In this document: piece by piece, positions 1-8,442 of the stretch
Numbering within the stretch: position 1 is the stretch's first letter
Layout: the number at the start of each line of letters is the position of its first letter
Origin: an uncultured Desulfovibrio sp.
Lineage (GTDB): Bacteria > Desulfobacterota > Desulfovibrionia > Desulfovibrionales > Desulfovibrionaceae
Length of the DNA stretch: 42,712 nucleotides
Assembly: GCA_900541395.1 (NCBI GenBank)
Contig: UQJT01000019.1
Span: forward strand, 1 to 42,712
Direction of reading: 5' to 3'
Notes under the pieces: model-generated
Databases searched by the model: none
What the model saw: only the letters and a program-made list of their open reading frames with translations
What the model was told of the DNA's origin: nothing
Translations under genes and position numbers: made by a program

Positions 1-326
1 ATATATGATATACTACGATTTTTTTTAAAAGTTTGCATAATCAAACTCCCCAAGAAATTAACAGAGCATAAGTTCTATAGCCTAATAAAAAATTATCCCT
101 TCAAAATTAGAAAAAAATCTAACCTAACCAGTTGCTTTTTTATGTAATGTTTTAATGGTTAAGTTTGTTTTTAATAAATAATAATGTCAAGTTTAAAAAT
201 ATTTTATTTTGCTATAATTATCAGCTAATTATATTCTGTTATCAAATAAAAACACTATGATATTTTTTGGACTTTAAGGGAGAACTATGTTATTTTTACC
301 AAAAATTAAATTTTTAGGACGGATTC
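1..326. other. AT-rich leader region upstream of purL
   Basis: This stretch is very AT-rich (roughly a quarter G+C by eye) and stops abruptly at the purL start, after which the sequence is about two-thirds G+C. No gene is supported here apart from the short overlapping ORF at 287-415. A perfect TATAAT lies at 213-218, a plausible -10 for purL, but there is no convincing TTGACA 16-18 bp upstream. The composition could reflect a promoter or UP-element-rich regulatory region, or the edge of foreign DNA that continues to the left of the window. Confidence 0.6.
213..218 (+). promoter_or_regulatory. Candidate -10 (TATAAT) for purL
   Basis: This is a perfect TATAAT hexamer in AT-rich DNA about 110 bp upstream of the purL start. 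The -35 position is AT-rich without a clear consensus. It is the best single promoter element seen before purL, but random AT-rich DNA produces such matches readily. Confidence 0.3.
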
Positions 327-415
327 ATGTCGCAAGCCCTCTTTCGTGTGGAAATCGGCGTCCATCCCCGCCACGACGACGCCGTCGGCCGCCGCGTCGC
401 CTCGGAAATTCGTGA
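287..415 (+). CDS. Possible 42-aa leader ORF overlapping the start of purL
   Basis: ATG at 287 is preceded by a strong ribosome-binding sequence (AAGGGAG at 277-283). The frame stays open for 42 codons, reading MLFLPKIKFLGRIHVAS and then a Pro/Arg-rich tail. It runs through the purL start at 327 in a different frame and ends at 413-415. The purL start itself has only a modest AGGA at 317-320. The best Shine-Dalgarno in the leader therefore serves the wrong frame. This could be a translated leader peptide that controls purL by coupling, or chance. No homologue is recognised. Confidence 0.3.
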   Translation: MLFLPKIKFLGRIHVASPLSCGNRRPSPPRRRRRPPRRLGNS

Positions 416-3326
416 TTCCCTCGCCCTGCCCGTGGATCGCGTCCGCGTGGTCAAAGTCTTTACCCTGGCCGGATTGAGCCGGCTTGAGGCGGAACGTCTG
501 GTCGCGGACGGCGTCCTGCACGATCCCGTGCTTCAGCAGGCCTCGCTGACCCCCGTCGCCTCCGACGCCGACTGGGTGCTCGAGGTGGGCTATCGGCCCG
601 GCGTCACGGACAACGAGGGCCATACCGCCCGCGATACCGCCGCCCTGGTGCTGGGGTGTGGGCGCGACACGCTCACGGCCTACACCTCGGCCCAGTATCA
701 CCTGTGGGGCGCCCTCTCCCGCGACGACGCCGAGCGCGTGGCCCGCGACCTGCTGGCCAACGACCTTATCCAGCGCTACCGCCTCAAAAGCCGGGAAGAA
801 TGGGCCGCCGAGCCGGGCTTCGCTCCTCAGACCGCGGCCGTAACCGGCGTGTCCTCGGACGCCGTGGACATCGTGCCGTTGTCCACGATGGACGACGACG
901 CCCTGACCGCCTACAGCCGGGCTCACACTCTGGCCCTCAGCCTGACCGAAATGAAGGTCGTCAAGGAGTGGTTCGGCCGGGACGAAGTGCGGGCCGAACG
1001 CGCCGCCCTGGGCCTGGGCCCCGATCCCACGGACGCCGAGGTGGAAGTGCTGGCCCAGACATGGTCCGAGCACTGTAAGCACAAAATTTTCGCGGCCCGT
1101 ATCCATTACGAAGATACGGTCGCGGGCAAATCGGAAACCATCGACAGTTTATACAAGACCTATATTCAGGCTCCCACGGCCACCATCCGCAAGCGACTGG
1201 GCGAACACGACTTCTGCCGTTCGGTGTTCTCGGACAACGCGGGCGTGGTGGCCTTCAACGACGAACACGATGTGTGCATCAAGGTCGAAACTCACAACAG
1301 CCCTTCAGCCCTTGACCCTTACGGCGGCGCGCTGACCGGCATCGTGGGCGTCAACCGCGATCCTATGGGCACCGGCATGGGCGCGGAACTGGTATGCAAC
1401 ACCGATGTATTCTGCTTTGCCTCGCCTTTTCACCAGGGTGAACTGCCGCCCCGTCTGCTTCATCCCCGCCGGGTCATGGAGGGCGTGCGCAAAGGCGTGG
1501 AGGACGGCGGCAACAAATCCGGCGTGCCCACGGTCAACGGCTCCATCGTGTTCGACGAGCGCTTTCTGGGCAAACCCCTGGTGTACTGCGGCACTGTGGG
1601 CCTTTTGCCCCGCACCCTGCACGGCCGCCCCGGCTACGAAAAGAAGGCCCTGTCCGGAGACCTCATCGTCATGACGGGCGGCCGCATCGGCAAGGACGGC
1701 ATCCACGGGGCCACTTTCTCTTCCGAGGAACTGCACGAGGGCTCGCCGGCCACGGCGGTGCAGATCGGCGACCCCATCACCCAGCGCAAAATGTACGATT
1801 TTCTTATGCGCGCCCGAGATCTGGGCCTGTACCACGCCATCACCGACAACGGCGCGGGCGGCCTGTCCTCGTCCGTGGGCGAAATGGCCGAAGACACCGG
1901 TGGTTGCGAACTGGACCTGGCCCGCGCTCCTCTCAAGTACGACGGTCTGCGCCCCTGGGAAATACTGCTGTCCGAGGCGCAGGAGCGTATGACCCTGGCC
2001 GTGCCTCCGGATAAGCTGGATGATTTTATGGCCCTGGCCGCTCGTATGGACGTGGAGGCCACCGTTCTGGGAACCTTCACCGACTCCGGGCAATTCCGCG
2101 TGCGTTACGGCAAAAAGCTCGTGGCCGATCTGTCCATGGATTTTCTGCATCACGGCGTGCCCCAGATGGAGCTGAACGCCACCTGGACGGCTCCGACCCA
2201 GGTTATGGAGGCGCGTATCGACGTGGCCTCCCCGGACCAGGCCGGGCTGTTGCCCCGCATGATGGGCCGCCTCAACATCTGCAGCAAGGAATACCTCATA
2301 CGCCAGTACGATCACGAGGTACGGGGCGGCAGCGTGGTCAAGCCCCTGGTGGGCCTCAAGCAGGACGGCCCGGCCGACGCCGCCGTGCTGCGTCCCTCCC
2401 TGACCAGCGATGCGGGTATTGTGCTCAGCCACGGCATCTGTCCCAAATTCAGCGACTACGACAGCTACTGGATGATGGCCAACGCTCTGGATGAAGCCGT
2501 GCGCAACGCCGTGGCCGTGGGCGGCGATCCCGACCGGATGGCCGGAGTGGACAACTTCTGCTGGTGCGACCCGGTGGAATCCGAAAAAACGCCCGACGGC
2601 CGCTACAAGCTGGCCCAACTGGTGCGCGCCTGCCAGGCCCTGGCCCGCTTTTGCCTGGAATACGGCGTCCCCTGCATTTCGGGCAAGGACTCCATGAAAA
2701 ACGACTACACGGGAGGCGGGGTCAAGATATCCATTCCGCCCACCGTGTTGTTCAGCGTGCTCGGCGTCATCCCCGACGTGAACAAAACCGTCACCAGCGA
2801 TTTCAAAAAACCCGGCGACGCTGTCTACCTGCTCGGCGTGACCCGCCGCGAAATGGCGGGCAGCGAAGTCACCGCCGAACTGGGCATGAGCGGCGGCCGG
2901 GTACCCGTGGTGGACGCCCCCGCAGCCCTGGCCCGGTATCGCGCTCTGCATCGAGCCATAGGCCGGGGACTGATATCCGCCTGCCACGACCTGTCGGACG
3001 GAGGTCTGGCGGTCGCCCTGGCCGAGATGGCGCTGGGCGGTCGTCTGGGCGCCTGTGTGGACGTGGCCCGGGTGCGGGCAGCCGAAGCCCTGACTCTGAC
3101 CGAACTTTTGTACTCGGAATCGGCCAGCCGTCTTCTGGTCACCGTGCCCGCCGTCCAAACGGACATGTTCGACTCTCTGTTCGGCGACGATGCGGCCCGT
3201 ATCGGCACCGTCACTCCCCGTGACGAAAACGGAGGCCGCCTCGACTTCGTGTCCGGCCACTCCGAACTGTTCTCCCACCCTGTGGAGGAACTGGCCCGGG
3301 CCTTCAAGGGCACGTTGAACTGGTAA
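327..3326 (+). CDS. purL: Phosphoribosylformylglycinamidine synthase, PurS-PurL fusion
   Basis: This is FGAM synthase, the fourth step of de novo purine synthesis, which converts FGAR and glutamine-derived ammonia to FGAM with ATP in the cytoplasm. The 999-aa protein has an N-terminal part (about residues 1-165) that looks like two PurS-type modules in tandem; the second includes GYRPGVTDNEGHTARD and LLANDLIQRYRL. A PurL core follows, with the signature TWSEHCKHK at residues 245-253, an ATP-site region with GRIGKDGIHGATFSSEE, and a C-terminal SACHDLSDGGLAVALAEMA. There is no glutaminase (PurQ) domain, so a separate PurQ is expected elsewhere. It is longer than small-type PurL (about 740 aa) because of the N-terminal modules. 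The start is ATG 327 with AGGA upstream. Identification is certain; the double PurS reading is by eye. Confidence 0.95.
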   Translation: MSQALFRVEIGVHPRHDDAVGRRVASEIRDSLALPVDRVRVVKVFTLAGLSRLEAERLVADGVLHDPVLQQASLTPVASDADWVLEVGYRPGVTDNEGHTARDTAALVLGCGRDTLTAYTSAQYHLWGALSRDDAERVARDLLANDLIQRYRLKSREEWAAEPGFAPQTAAVTGVSSDAVDIVPLSTMDDDALTAYSRAHTLALSLTEMKVVKEWFGRDEVRAERAALGLGPDPTDAEVEVLAQTWSEHCKHKIFAARIHYEDTVAGKSETIDSLYKTYIQAPTATIRKRLGEHDFCRSVFSDNAGVVAFNDEHDVCIKVETHNSPSALDPYGGALTGIVGVNRDPMGTGMGAELVCNTDVFCFASPFHQGELPPRLLHPRRVMEGVRKGVEDGGNKSGVPTVNGSIVFDERFLGKPLVYCGTVGLLPRTLHGRPGYEKKALSGDLIVMTGGRIGKDGIHGATFSSEELHEGSPATAVQIGDPITQRKMYDFLMRARDLGLYHAITDNGAGGLSSSVGEMAEDTGGCELDLARAPLKYDGLRPWEILLSEAQERMTLAVPPDKLDDFMALAARMDVEATVLGTFTDSGQFRVRYGKKLVADLSMDFLHHGVPQMELNATWTAPTQVMEARIDVASPDQAGLLPRMMGRLNICSKEYLIRQYDHEVRGGSVVKPLVGLKQDGPADAAVLRPSLTSDAGIVLSHGICPKFSDYDSYWMMANALDEAVRNAVAVGGDPDRMAGVDNFCWCDPVESEKTPDGRYKLAQLVRACQALARFCLEYGVPCISGKDSMKNDYTGGGVKISIPPTVLFSVLGVIPDVNKTVTSDFKKPGDAVYLLGVTRREMAGSEVTAELGMSGGRVPVVDAPAALARYRALHRAIGRGLISACHDLSDGGLAVALAEMALGGRLGACVDVARVRAAEALTLTELLYSESASRLLVTVPAVQTDMFDSLFGDDAARIGTVTPRDENGGRLDFVSGHSELFSHPVEELARAFKGTLNW

Positions 3327-3339
3327 GCGGGAACAGAAA

Positions 3340-3373
3340 AAAGCCGTACTTCCAGTGCGGCAAAGACGGCTTT
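3340..3373. terminator. Weak hairpin after purL
   Basis: AAAGCCGT (3340-3347) pairs with ACGGCTTT (3366-3373) around an 18-nt loop, 13 bp after the purL stop. On the plus strand no T-run follows. On the minus strand the hairpin is followed by a T-run (the A-run at 3337-3342), which would suit a leftward transcript, but no leftward gene reaches this point. It may help end purL or separate it from the aminotransferase gene. Confidence 0.35.
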
Positions 3374-3469
3374 CAGCCACGGCCGACTACGTGTAGGCCT
3401 TGGTAAACTTCGTTTCCAAGGTTCCTCTCCGCGAGACTTCCGGCCGCTTCTCATCAAGGAACACCTATT

Positions 3470-4699
3470 ATGAGCAATACACTGGAAAAACTGAAAGCTC
3501 GGGAAGCGAAGCTTCTGTGTCGCACCTACAGCCGTTACCCCATCGCGGTGGAGCGCGGCCGGGGCGCAAGGCTGTGGGATTTTGACGGCAAGGAATATGT
3601 GGACCTGCTGGCGGGCATCGCGGTGGTGGGCCTGGGGCACGGCAACGAGGAAATCGCCGACGTCATGGCCGCCCAGGCGCGCAAGCTGGTGCACGTCAGC
3701 AACCTGTTTTATCAGGAAGAACAACTGGACTTCGCGGAAAAGCTGCTGGCCACCTGCCACGCGGGCAAGGCATTTTTTTGCAATTCCGGCGCCGAGGCCA
3801 ACGAAGCGGCGATCAAAATCGCCCGCCGTTATCAGCGACAGGTCAAAGGCCGGGACGCCTGGGAAGTCGTCAGTCTGGACAACTGCTTCCACGGCCGCAC
3901 CCTGGCCGCCCTGGCCGCCACGGGCAAGCACACCGAAGGCTTCGAGCCCCTGCCCGATGGTTTCCGGCGCGTGCCTTGGGGCGACCTGGCCGCCCTGGAG
4001 GCGGCCATCACTCCCCACACGGCGGCGGTGCTGGTGGAGGCCATTCAGGGCGAGGGCGGCGTATTCCCCCTGGGCCGGGAATACGCGCAGGGTATCGAAG
4101 CCCTGTGCCGCAAGCACGGCGTGTTGCTCATGTGCGACGAAGTACAGGGCGGCATGGGCCGCAGCGGCAAGTTCTGGGCCTTCCAGCACTATGACCTCAC
4201 GCCCGACGTCATAACCAGCGCCAAGGCCCTGGCCAACGGCCTGCCCCTGGGAGCCATGCTGGTCACCGACGAGGTAGCGGCCGGGTTCGATTACGGCAGC
4301 CACGCCACCACCTTCGGGGGCGGGGCGCTGATCACCGCCGTGGGAGCCAAGGTATTGGACATCATGAACCGCGACCGCCTGGTGGAACGCGCGGCCGAAC
4401 TGGGCGAACGCGCCCGCGCCCGTTTCCGGGCTTTGGGCGAAAAGCTGCCCGGCGCCATCAAAGACGTGCGCGGCATGGGGCTGCTTATCGGGGTGGACCT
4501 GGCTCTGACGCCCGAACAGGCCAAAACGGTGTGGGCCACGCTGCTGCAGCGCGGCTATATCCTCAACCTGACGCACGGTACCGTGCTGCGCCTTTTGCCG
4601 CCCCTCATCATCGACGAGGCCGATCTTATCGCCTTTGGCGACACTTTGGAAAACGTGTTGAAGGAAACACTTTCCGCAAGACAGCCTTCGGCCGACTGA
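3470..4699 (+). CDS. argD: Acetylornithine aminotransferase (class III PLP aminotransferase)
   Basis: This is a 409-aa PLP-dependent class III aminotransferase, most like ArgD, which makes N-acetylornithine from N-acetylglutamate semialdehyde in arginine synthesis; the same enzymes often act in lysine/DAP synthesis. Family features are FFCNSGAEANEAAIKIAR (PLP phosphate binding), HGRTLAALAATG, the VEAIQGEGGV segment, the cofactor Asp in CDEVQGGMGR, and the Schiff-base lysine K252 in TSAKALANGLPLGAM. Length is typical. ATG 3470 follows AAGGA at 3456-3460. It stands alone downstream of purL; no other arg genes are nearby, so the substrate (acetylornithine, ornithine or succinyl-DAP) rests on family resemblance only. 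Confidence 0.85.
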   Translation: MSNTLEKLKAREAKLLCRTYSRYPIAVERGRGARLWDFDGKEYVDLLAGIAVVGLGHGNEEIADVMAAQARKLVHVSNLFYQEEQLDFAEKLLATCHAGKAFFCNSGAEANEAAIKIARRYQRQVKGRDAWEVVSLDNCFHGRTLAALAATGKHTEGFEPLPDGFRRVPWGDLAALEAAITPHTAAVLVEAIQGEGGVFPLGREYAQGIEALCRKHGVLLMCDEVQGGMGRSGKFWAFQHYDLTPDVITSAKALANGLPLGAMLVTDEVAAGFDYGSHATTFGGGALITAVGAKVLDIMNRDRLVERAAELGERARARFRALGEKLPGAIKDVRGMGLLIGVDLALTPEQAKTVWATLLQRGYILNLTHGTVLRLLPPLIIDEADLIAFGDTLENVLKETLSARQPSAD

Positions 4700-5117
4700 C
4701 GGCGTGGCGTCTTCAGCCGTCGGCGCGCTATCGGGGCAACCGTTTATAGCCGAAGAGCCGCGCCTGCGGCCCGTGGGACGTACAGGCATGAGCGGCCGAG
4801 TAAACTGCGGTTTCGGGCGTGAAACTAAAGCGACAGGACGTCACGCCCTGCTTGAGTACGATGGCAAAGTCGAGCCGCTTTACAGCATTTCAGTGGAGAA
4901 ATGCTCTACGGAGCCGAGCAAAGCGAGACTTTCACTCTCCTTATCTGTAGAACGCTTCGCGCCGACGGTTAAGGGCGTCATGACGTCCCTTCTCCGACAT
5001 CGCCGCATTTTTGCCTACAGCCGATTGCCAAAGCTTAGTCGCAGTGCGCTTGCGGCTGTTCCGGCTTCCGTGTGTGAAACCTGCGGCTCAGAGCCCTGTT
5101 GTCCCGGCCGGCAGATA
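4700..5117. other. Gene-free region between argD and the chemotaxis receptor
   Basis: No convincing gene is seen in about 420 bp. A frame is open across it, but the translation has no recognisable motif, no good ribosome-binding site and ends inside the palindrome at 5118-5159, so it is left out. Notable parts are a solo hairpin at 4881-4911 resembling the right end of repeat family B, and a long-range inverted pair (GGACGTCACGCCC near 4837 and GGGCGTCATGACGTCC near 4973), which could let the segment fold as RNA. Function unknown. Confidence 0.5.
4881..4911. repeat. Solo end of repeat family B (degenerate)
   Basis: A hairpin, AGCATTTC-AGTGG-AGAAATGCT followed by CTA, closely resembles the terminal hairpin of family B elements (AGAGCATTTTC...GAAAATGCTCTAA at the end of 27101-27252). 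The sequence on either side does not match the body of the element. It therefore looks like a decayed or solo end. Confidence 0.4.
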
Positions 5118-5159
5118 TTTTCAATAATAAACCGCTCTAGAGCGGTTTATTGTTGAAAA
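5118..5159. repeat. 42-bp near-perfect palindrome at the edge of repeat A1
   Basis: Arms of 21 nt (5118-5138 and 5139-5159) are inverted copies with one mismatch and no spacer, centred on CTCTAGAG. The right arm is the end of family A copy A1. The left arm matches the same end in the opposite orientation, so two element ends meet head to head. DNA of this kind can extrude as a cruciform, or fold as RNA at the 3' end of the argD transcript. Confidence 0.8.
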
Positions 5160-5282
5160 CGGCAAGCGCTCCGGCGGCCGCGGGAGCGGACGCCCGCGCC
5201 AGCCTGAAAACCACGCTTTTCAGACGAAATGACGGCAGCGCCGCTTTTAAAATTGGGCAATTTCAAAAGCAAAATACTCTAA
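5138..5282 (-). repeat. Dispersed intergenic repeat, family A, copy A1
   Basis: This element of about 145 bp is the reverse orientation of copies at 13764 and 30877. It begins TAGAGCGGTTTATTG, contains GAAAACGGCAAGCGCTC, a GC-rich core with GGCGGCCGCGGGAGCGG, then CTGAAAACCACGCTTTTCAG, the CGCTTTTAAAATTG...CAATTTCAAAAGC hairpin, and ends at TACTCTAA. It lies between convergent genes (argD and the receptor gene), downstream of both. No coding capacity is seen. Confidence 0.8.
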
Positions 5283-5285
5283 GAT

Positions 5286-5323
5286 GCAAAGCCCCCGGCG
5301 TCATAGAACGCCGGGGGCTTTGC
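5286..5323. terminator. Strong bidirectional terminator hairpin
   Basis: GCAAAGCCCCCGGCGT (5286-5301) pairs perfectly with 5308-5323 (16 bp, 6-nt loop). It lies 17 bp beyond the stop of the leftward chemotaxis receptor gene and also faces the argD side. The T-runs are short, so it is a strong hairpin with a weak tail; it probably ends the receptor transcript. Confidence 0.75.
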
Positions 5324-5340
5324 GCGTGGGGCCGCTGCTC

Positions 5341-7380
5341 TTAGGCCTGCTTCATTTCAGCAACAAGAGTCCCAAGTTCATGAGTCTGCCGGGCCAGTTC
5401 GGTAACGGCTTCGGACGACTGGCGCATGGCCTCCGCCGTTTCGTTCGATATGCGGTTTACGTCGTCGATGGAACGGGTGATCTCTTCCGAAGAAGCGGAT
5501 TGCTGCTCGCTGGCGGCGGCGATGCTCCGCACCTGATCGGCGGTCTGCTCGGCCAGGTTGACGATATCGCTCAGCATTTCCCCGGATTTTGTGGCCAATT
5601 CCGTCGCCTGATTGATAGTCTGCACCGCAGCATCCAACTGGGAGGTACTCTTGACGGTGCTTTCCTGAATAGCCTTGATGGCGGACGCCACGTCCGTGGT
5701 GGAAGCCATGGTTTTTTCAGCCAGTTGCCGCACCGAGTCCGCCACCACGGCGAAACCGCGTCCGGCCTCGCCCGCGCGGGCGGCCTCAATGGCCGCGTTC
5801 AAAGCCAGCAAATTGGTTTGATCCGCAATGTCCGAAATCACGTTCATGATGTGACTGATGGACTGGGCATGCTCCTGCAGGGCGGCCATATCCTGCTTCA
5901 GTTGCTCGGACTGGACCTGCACCTCCTGTATGCTGGTCACCACGCTGTGGACCTCGTGAGCGCCCTCTTCGGCTTTCTGGCGGGTGGAGGCGGAAATGTC
6001 GGCCGCGCTGCCCGCGTTTCGGGCCACTTCCAGCACGGTGGAATTCATTTCCTCCATCGCAGTGGCGGTCTCCGTCACCCGAGCGGCCTGCTGAGCCGCG
6101 CCATGACCGCATTGCTCAATCTGGGCCGACAACTCTTCGGACGCCGAGGACACCACGTTGATCACGCCTTCCAGACGGTCCGCAGCAGCCAGGATGGCGT
6201 TGCGCTGGGCAAGGGCCTCCTGACTGGCCTTCTCCGCTTCCTCCATAGCCTGCCGGGCCTTTTCGGATTCCGCCTGCGCCGCCGCGGACTGTTCGTGCGC
6301 GGCTTCGATGTTCTTTTTCAACATGGCGACCATTTTCAGCAGATTGTCCAGCACGCCGCGGTGTTGCGCGCCGTCATCCACCTCAAAATCGCCGCCGGCC
6401 ACCCGATCGGCCAGAGCGGCCAGTTCGCCGGGGTCGGCGCCGAGCTGCCGCATCACGTTGGTGCTGATGAACAGGGCGACGCCCACCCCCACCAGCAAGG
6501 CGAACACCATAAGGGCCAAAGAGCTTTTATCCGCCATCGCATTGAAATCCTGCACCATCTGAACCCCGATGGCGGCCAGCTTTTCCAACTGGCTCAACAA
6601 ATCTTCGACGTCGGCGTTCGTGGCGCGTTGAAGGACGCCCACTCCGGCCAGTTCGTCCGCATACGCCACGACCTGTTCGCAATAGTTTCCGTAAAGCGCG
6701 TTCATTTTTTCAAACGCCGCCCGGTTTTCCGGAATAATGAACATGGGCAGCGTTTCCTGCAAATCTTTTCGGGAAGTCCCCACGGCCGAAATAAGGGCAT
6801 TCCTCTCTTCCTCGGACGAATTTATATTCAAAGCAAGCGCGGATGCGCGCACGTTTTCATTGATGACATCACGGATGGAATTGAGGCGCACCAGCAAATC
6901 GACGGAAGCCGAATCCAGCCGGACGCGCACCTGATTTTCCAGTTTGGCCAGCACATCGTCATACTGCGCGTATACCTGCGCGGTAAGTTCGCTGATTTTG
7001 GTCCGTACCTGAGAGGCCGCGCCCTGCCGCTCACGGATGCTTTCTATGGAGGCGCGCACTTTATCCACCATGCTCATGGCTTCCTGCAGGCCGGCCATGT
7101 TGGCTTCGTCGCTCTCCATCGCAAAAGCCATCTCAAGAAACTGCCGACATTGCGCGATGTCCTTCAAAGCCTTCTCCGCCGCAGCCGTATCGCCGAGGGC
7201 CGTGTACCGCACATAGGCGACCTGCCCTCCCAGCAACGCGCCGCGGGCGTTGTCGATGTGCGCCGCCTCGGCCGAATAGTTCCCCATGCCGGAGGTCAGC
7301 CGCATGGCGGCAATGCCCAATGCCGCCGTCAGTATCAGGACGGCCGCAAATCCCATCAAAATTTTGGTACGTAATCCCAT
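5341..7380 (-). CDS. Methyl-accepting chemotaxis protein
   Basis: This is a transmembrane chemoreceptor that signals to CheA/CheW. The chosen start at 7380 gives 679 aa because GAGGG lies about 6 nt upstream; in-frame ATGs at 7392 and 7419 have poorer sites. TM1 is at about residues 7-26 and a long, mostly helical periplasmic domain spans about 27-285, resembling helical-bundle (HBM-like) sensors, although the ligand is unknown. TM2 is at about 287-310 ([19 protein letters not shown]), followed by a HAMP region and a long coiled signalling domain with the conserved tip [17 protein letters not shown] at about 530-547. There is no C-terminal NWETF-type pentapeptide. It is monocistronic, with its own terminator and an AT-rich upstream region. 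Confidence 0.93.
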   Translation of the reverse strand: MGLRTKILMGFAAVLILTAALGIAAMRLTSGMGNYSAEAAHIDNARGALLGGQVAYVRYTALGDTAAAEKALKDIAQCRQFLEMAFAMESDEANMAGLQEAMSMVDKVRASIESIRERQGAASQVRTKISELTAQVYAQYDDVLAKLENQVRVRLDSASVDLLVRLNSIRDVINENVRASALALNINSSEEERNALISAVGTSRKDLQETLPMFIIPENRAAFEKMNALYGNYCEQVVAYADELAGVGVLQRATNADVEDLLSQLEKLAAIGVQMVQDFNAMADKSSLALMVFALLVGVGVALFISTNVMRQLGADPGELAALADRVAGGDFEVDDGAQHRGVLDNLLKMVAMLKKNIEAAHEQSAAAQAESEKARQAMEEAEKASQEALAQRNAILAAADRLEGVINVVSSASEELSAQIEQCGHGAAQQAARVTETATAMEEMNSTVLEVARNAGSAADISASTRQKAEEGAHEVHSVVTSIQEVQVQSEQLKQDMAALQEHAQSISHIMNVISDIADQTNLLALNAAIEAARAGEAGRGFAVVADSVRQLAEKTMASTTDVASAIKAIQESTVKSTSQLDAAVQTINQATELATKSGEMLSDIVNLAEQTADQVRSIAAASEQQSASSEEITRSIDDVNRISNETAEAMRQSSEAVTELARQTHELGTLVAEMKQA

Positions 7381-7431
7381 AAGCACCCTCATAATTGCCC
7401 AGGCGAATGAAATCCCCATACCTGCCCGGAA

Positions 7432-7437
7432 TTATAG
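7432..7437 (-). promoter_or_regulatory. Candidate -10 for the chemotaxis receptor gene
   Basis: Read on the minus strand this is TATAAT (plus-strand ATTATA), about 52 bp upstream of the chosen start. The -35 position (GGCAAC or GCAACA) is a poor match, which would fit a promoter needing an activator. Two dyads lie just upstream at 7474-7511. Confidence 0.4.
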
Positions 7438-7473
7438 TGAGACAGACAATCCTGTTGCCGATAGGCACAGACC

Positions 7474-7511
7474 TAAGTCAGAAGACTTATCGAACAAGTC
7501 CGTTACGACTT
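7474..7511. promoter_or_regulatory. Two equally built dyads upstream of the receptor promoter
   Basis: TAAGTC-AGAA-GACTTA (7474-7489) and AAGTC-CGTTAC-GACTT (7496-7511) share the same half-sites. Their centres are 22 bp apart, about two helical turns. They lie roughly 40-80 bp upstream of the candidate -10, where an activator or repressor dimer pair would bind. The binding protein is unknown. Confidence 0.45.
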
Positions 7512-7873
7512 AACCCCTCTTTCTTTTTTTGTAGCATTCTGTCGCTAAAGCCGTGCCCCTATAGCATATAAAAACAACTTAGTCATCCTATTATCTAATA
7601 AAAATTATCAATATAAAAATCAGTATATTATGAAAGATATCTACTTATCGTTCCAACTAAAAAACACATCTAAACGACCAAAAAACGAATTTTCTGTTCA
7701 AATACGCAAAAAAAGTACTCTATATCGTCTTTACTTACCCTAAGAGCAATTCCCGCTCTCATACCTTGACAAGAATGACGGGCCGAGGCATTCTCCGCCC
7801 TTTCCATGTCCCCGAAAAAGCCTCTAATGGTAATTATTTCTTTGAGTTATTTGATAATATGAGGATTTCCCAC
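7512..7873. other. AT-rich intergenic region between divergent genes
   Basis: This region of about 360 bp is clearly AT-rich compared with its neighbours and separates the leftward receptor gene from the rightward YhcH-family gene. TTGACA lies at 7765-7770; 17 bp later comes CATTCT (7788-7793), a weak -10. A small dyad AGAGC-AATTCCC-GCTCT at 7743-7759 resembles the outermost bases of the dispersed repeats. No gene is supported; an in-frame extension of the YhcH frame to 7766 lacks a ribosome-binding site. Confidence 0.5.
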
Positions 7874-8383
7874 ATGTTGTTCGATACCCTGAAAAACGCT
7901 TTGTGCTATCCCCTCGGTCCTGTGTGGACCGCCGTATTTCATGAGGCCATGCTGCTCGCCGAGCAGGGGGCTTCCCTGTCGGCAGGGCGCTATGAACTGG
8001 CCGGAGGGCCGGAACGGGGCGGCGTGACGGCCGACGTCAATATATACGACACCAAGCCTGAGGGACGCTACGAAAGCCATCGCGTCATGGCCGACATTCA
8101 GATAGTGCTGGACGGCGAAGAGGAATGCCGTGTGCTTTCCGTGGAGCCCGAGCTCCCCGGCGCGCCCGCGCTCACGCCCGAAGCCCCCTACGACGCGGAC
8201 AGAGATATCGTGTTCTACCGGGAAATGCCGGAAGCCGCAGCCCGTCTTCGACTGAGGCCGGGCTTGTTCGCGCTGCTTCTGCCCCAGGACGCGCATGCGC
8301 CCGCTCTGGCCGTATCCACGCCCGGTCGGGTGAAAAAACTGGTGGTCAAAGTGCCGGCCGCCGCCCTGTTCCGTCACGTCTGA
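7874..8383 (+). CDS. YhcH/YjgK/YiaL family (DUF386) protein
   Basis: This 169-aa protein of the YhcH/YjgK/YiaL family is a single cupin-like beta-barrel, usually about 150 aa, found in sugar-acid, sialic acid or biofilm contexts. The family hallmark is ESHRVMADIQIVLDGEEE, which carries the metal-binding His and acidic residues, followed by a C-terminal LFALLLPQDAHAP segment with another conserved His. ATG 7874 is chosen because GAGGA (7861-7865) is 8 nt upstream; the ATG at 7859 has no such site. The next gene, a small zinc-finger protein, follows after 59 bp. The substrate cannot be told from context. Confidence 0.8.
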   Translation: MLFDTLKNALCYPLGPVWTAVFHEAMLLAEQGASLSAGRYELAGGPERGGVTADVNIYDTKPEGRYESHRVMADIQIVLDGEEECRVLSVEPELPGAPALTPEAPYDADRDIVFYREMPEAAARLRLRPGLFALLLPQDAHAPALAVSTPGRVKKLVVKVPAAALFRHV

Positions 8384-8442
8384 CCCCAACCGCGCGCTCC
8401 CCTGCGGGACATGACGCGCGCTCATTTTATACAGGAGTCATC

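Noticed and set aside
1305..3380. Long open frame (691 codons) on the minus strand across purL
   Set aside because: It is antisense to a well-identified gene; the translation is rich in His, Gly and Gln with no motif. High-GC codon bias opens such frames.
4704..5156. 150-codon plus-strand frame after argD
   Set aside because: It has no ribosome-binding site or motif and ends within the palindrome and repeat A1.
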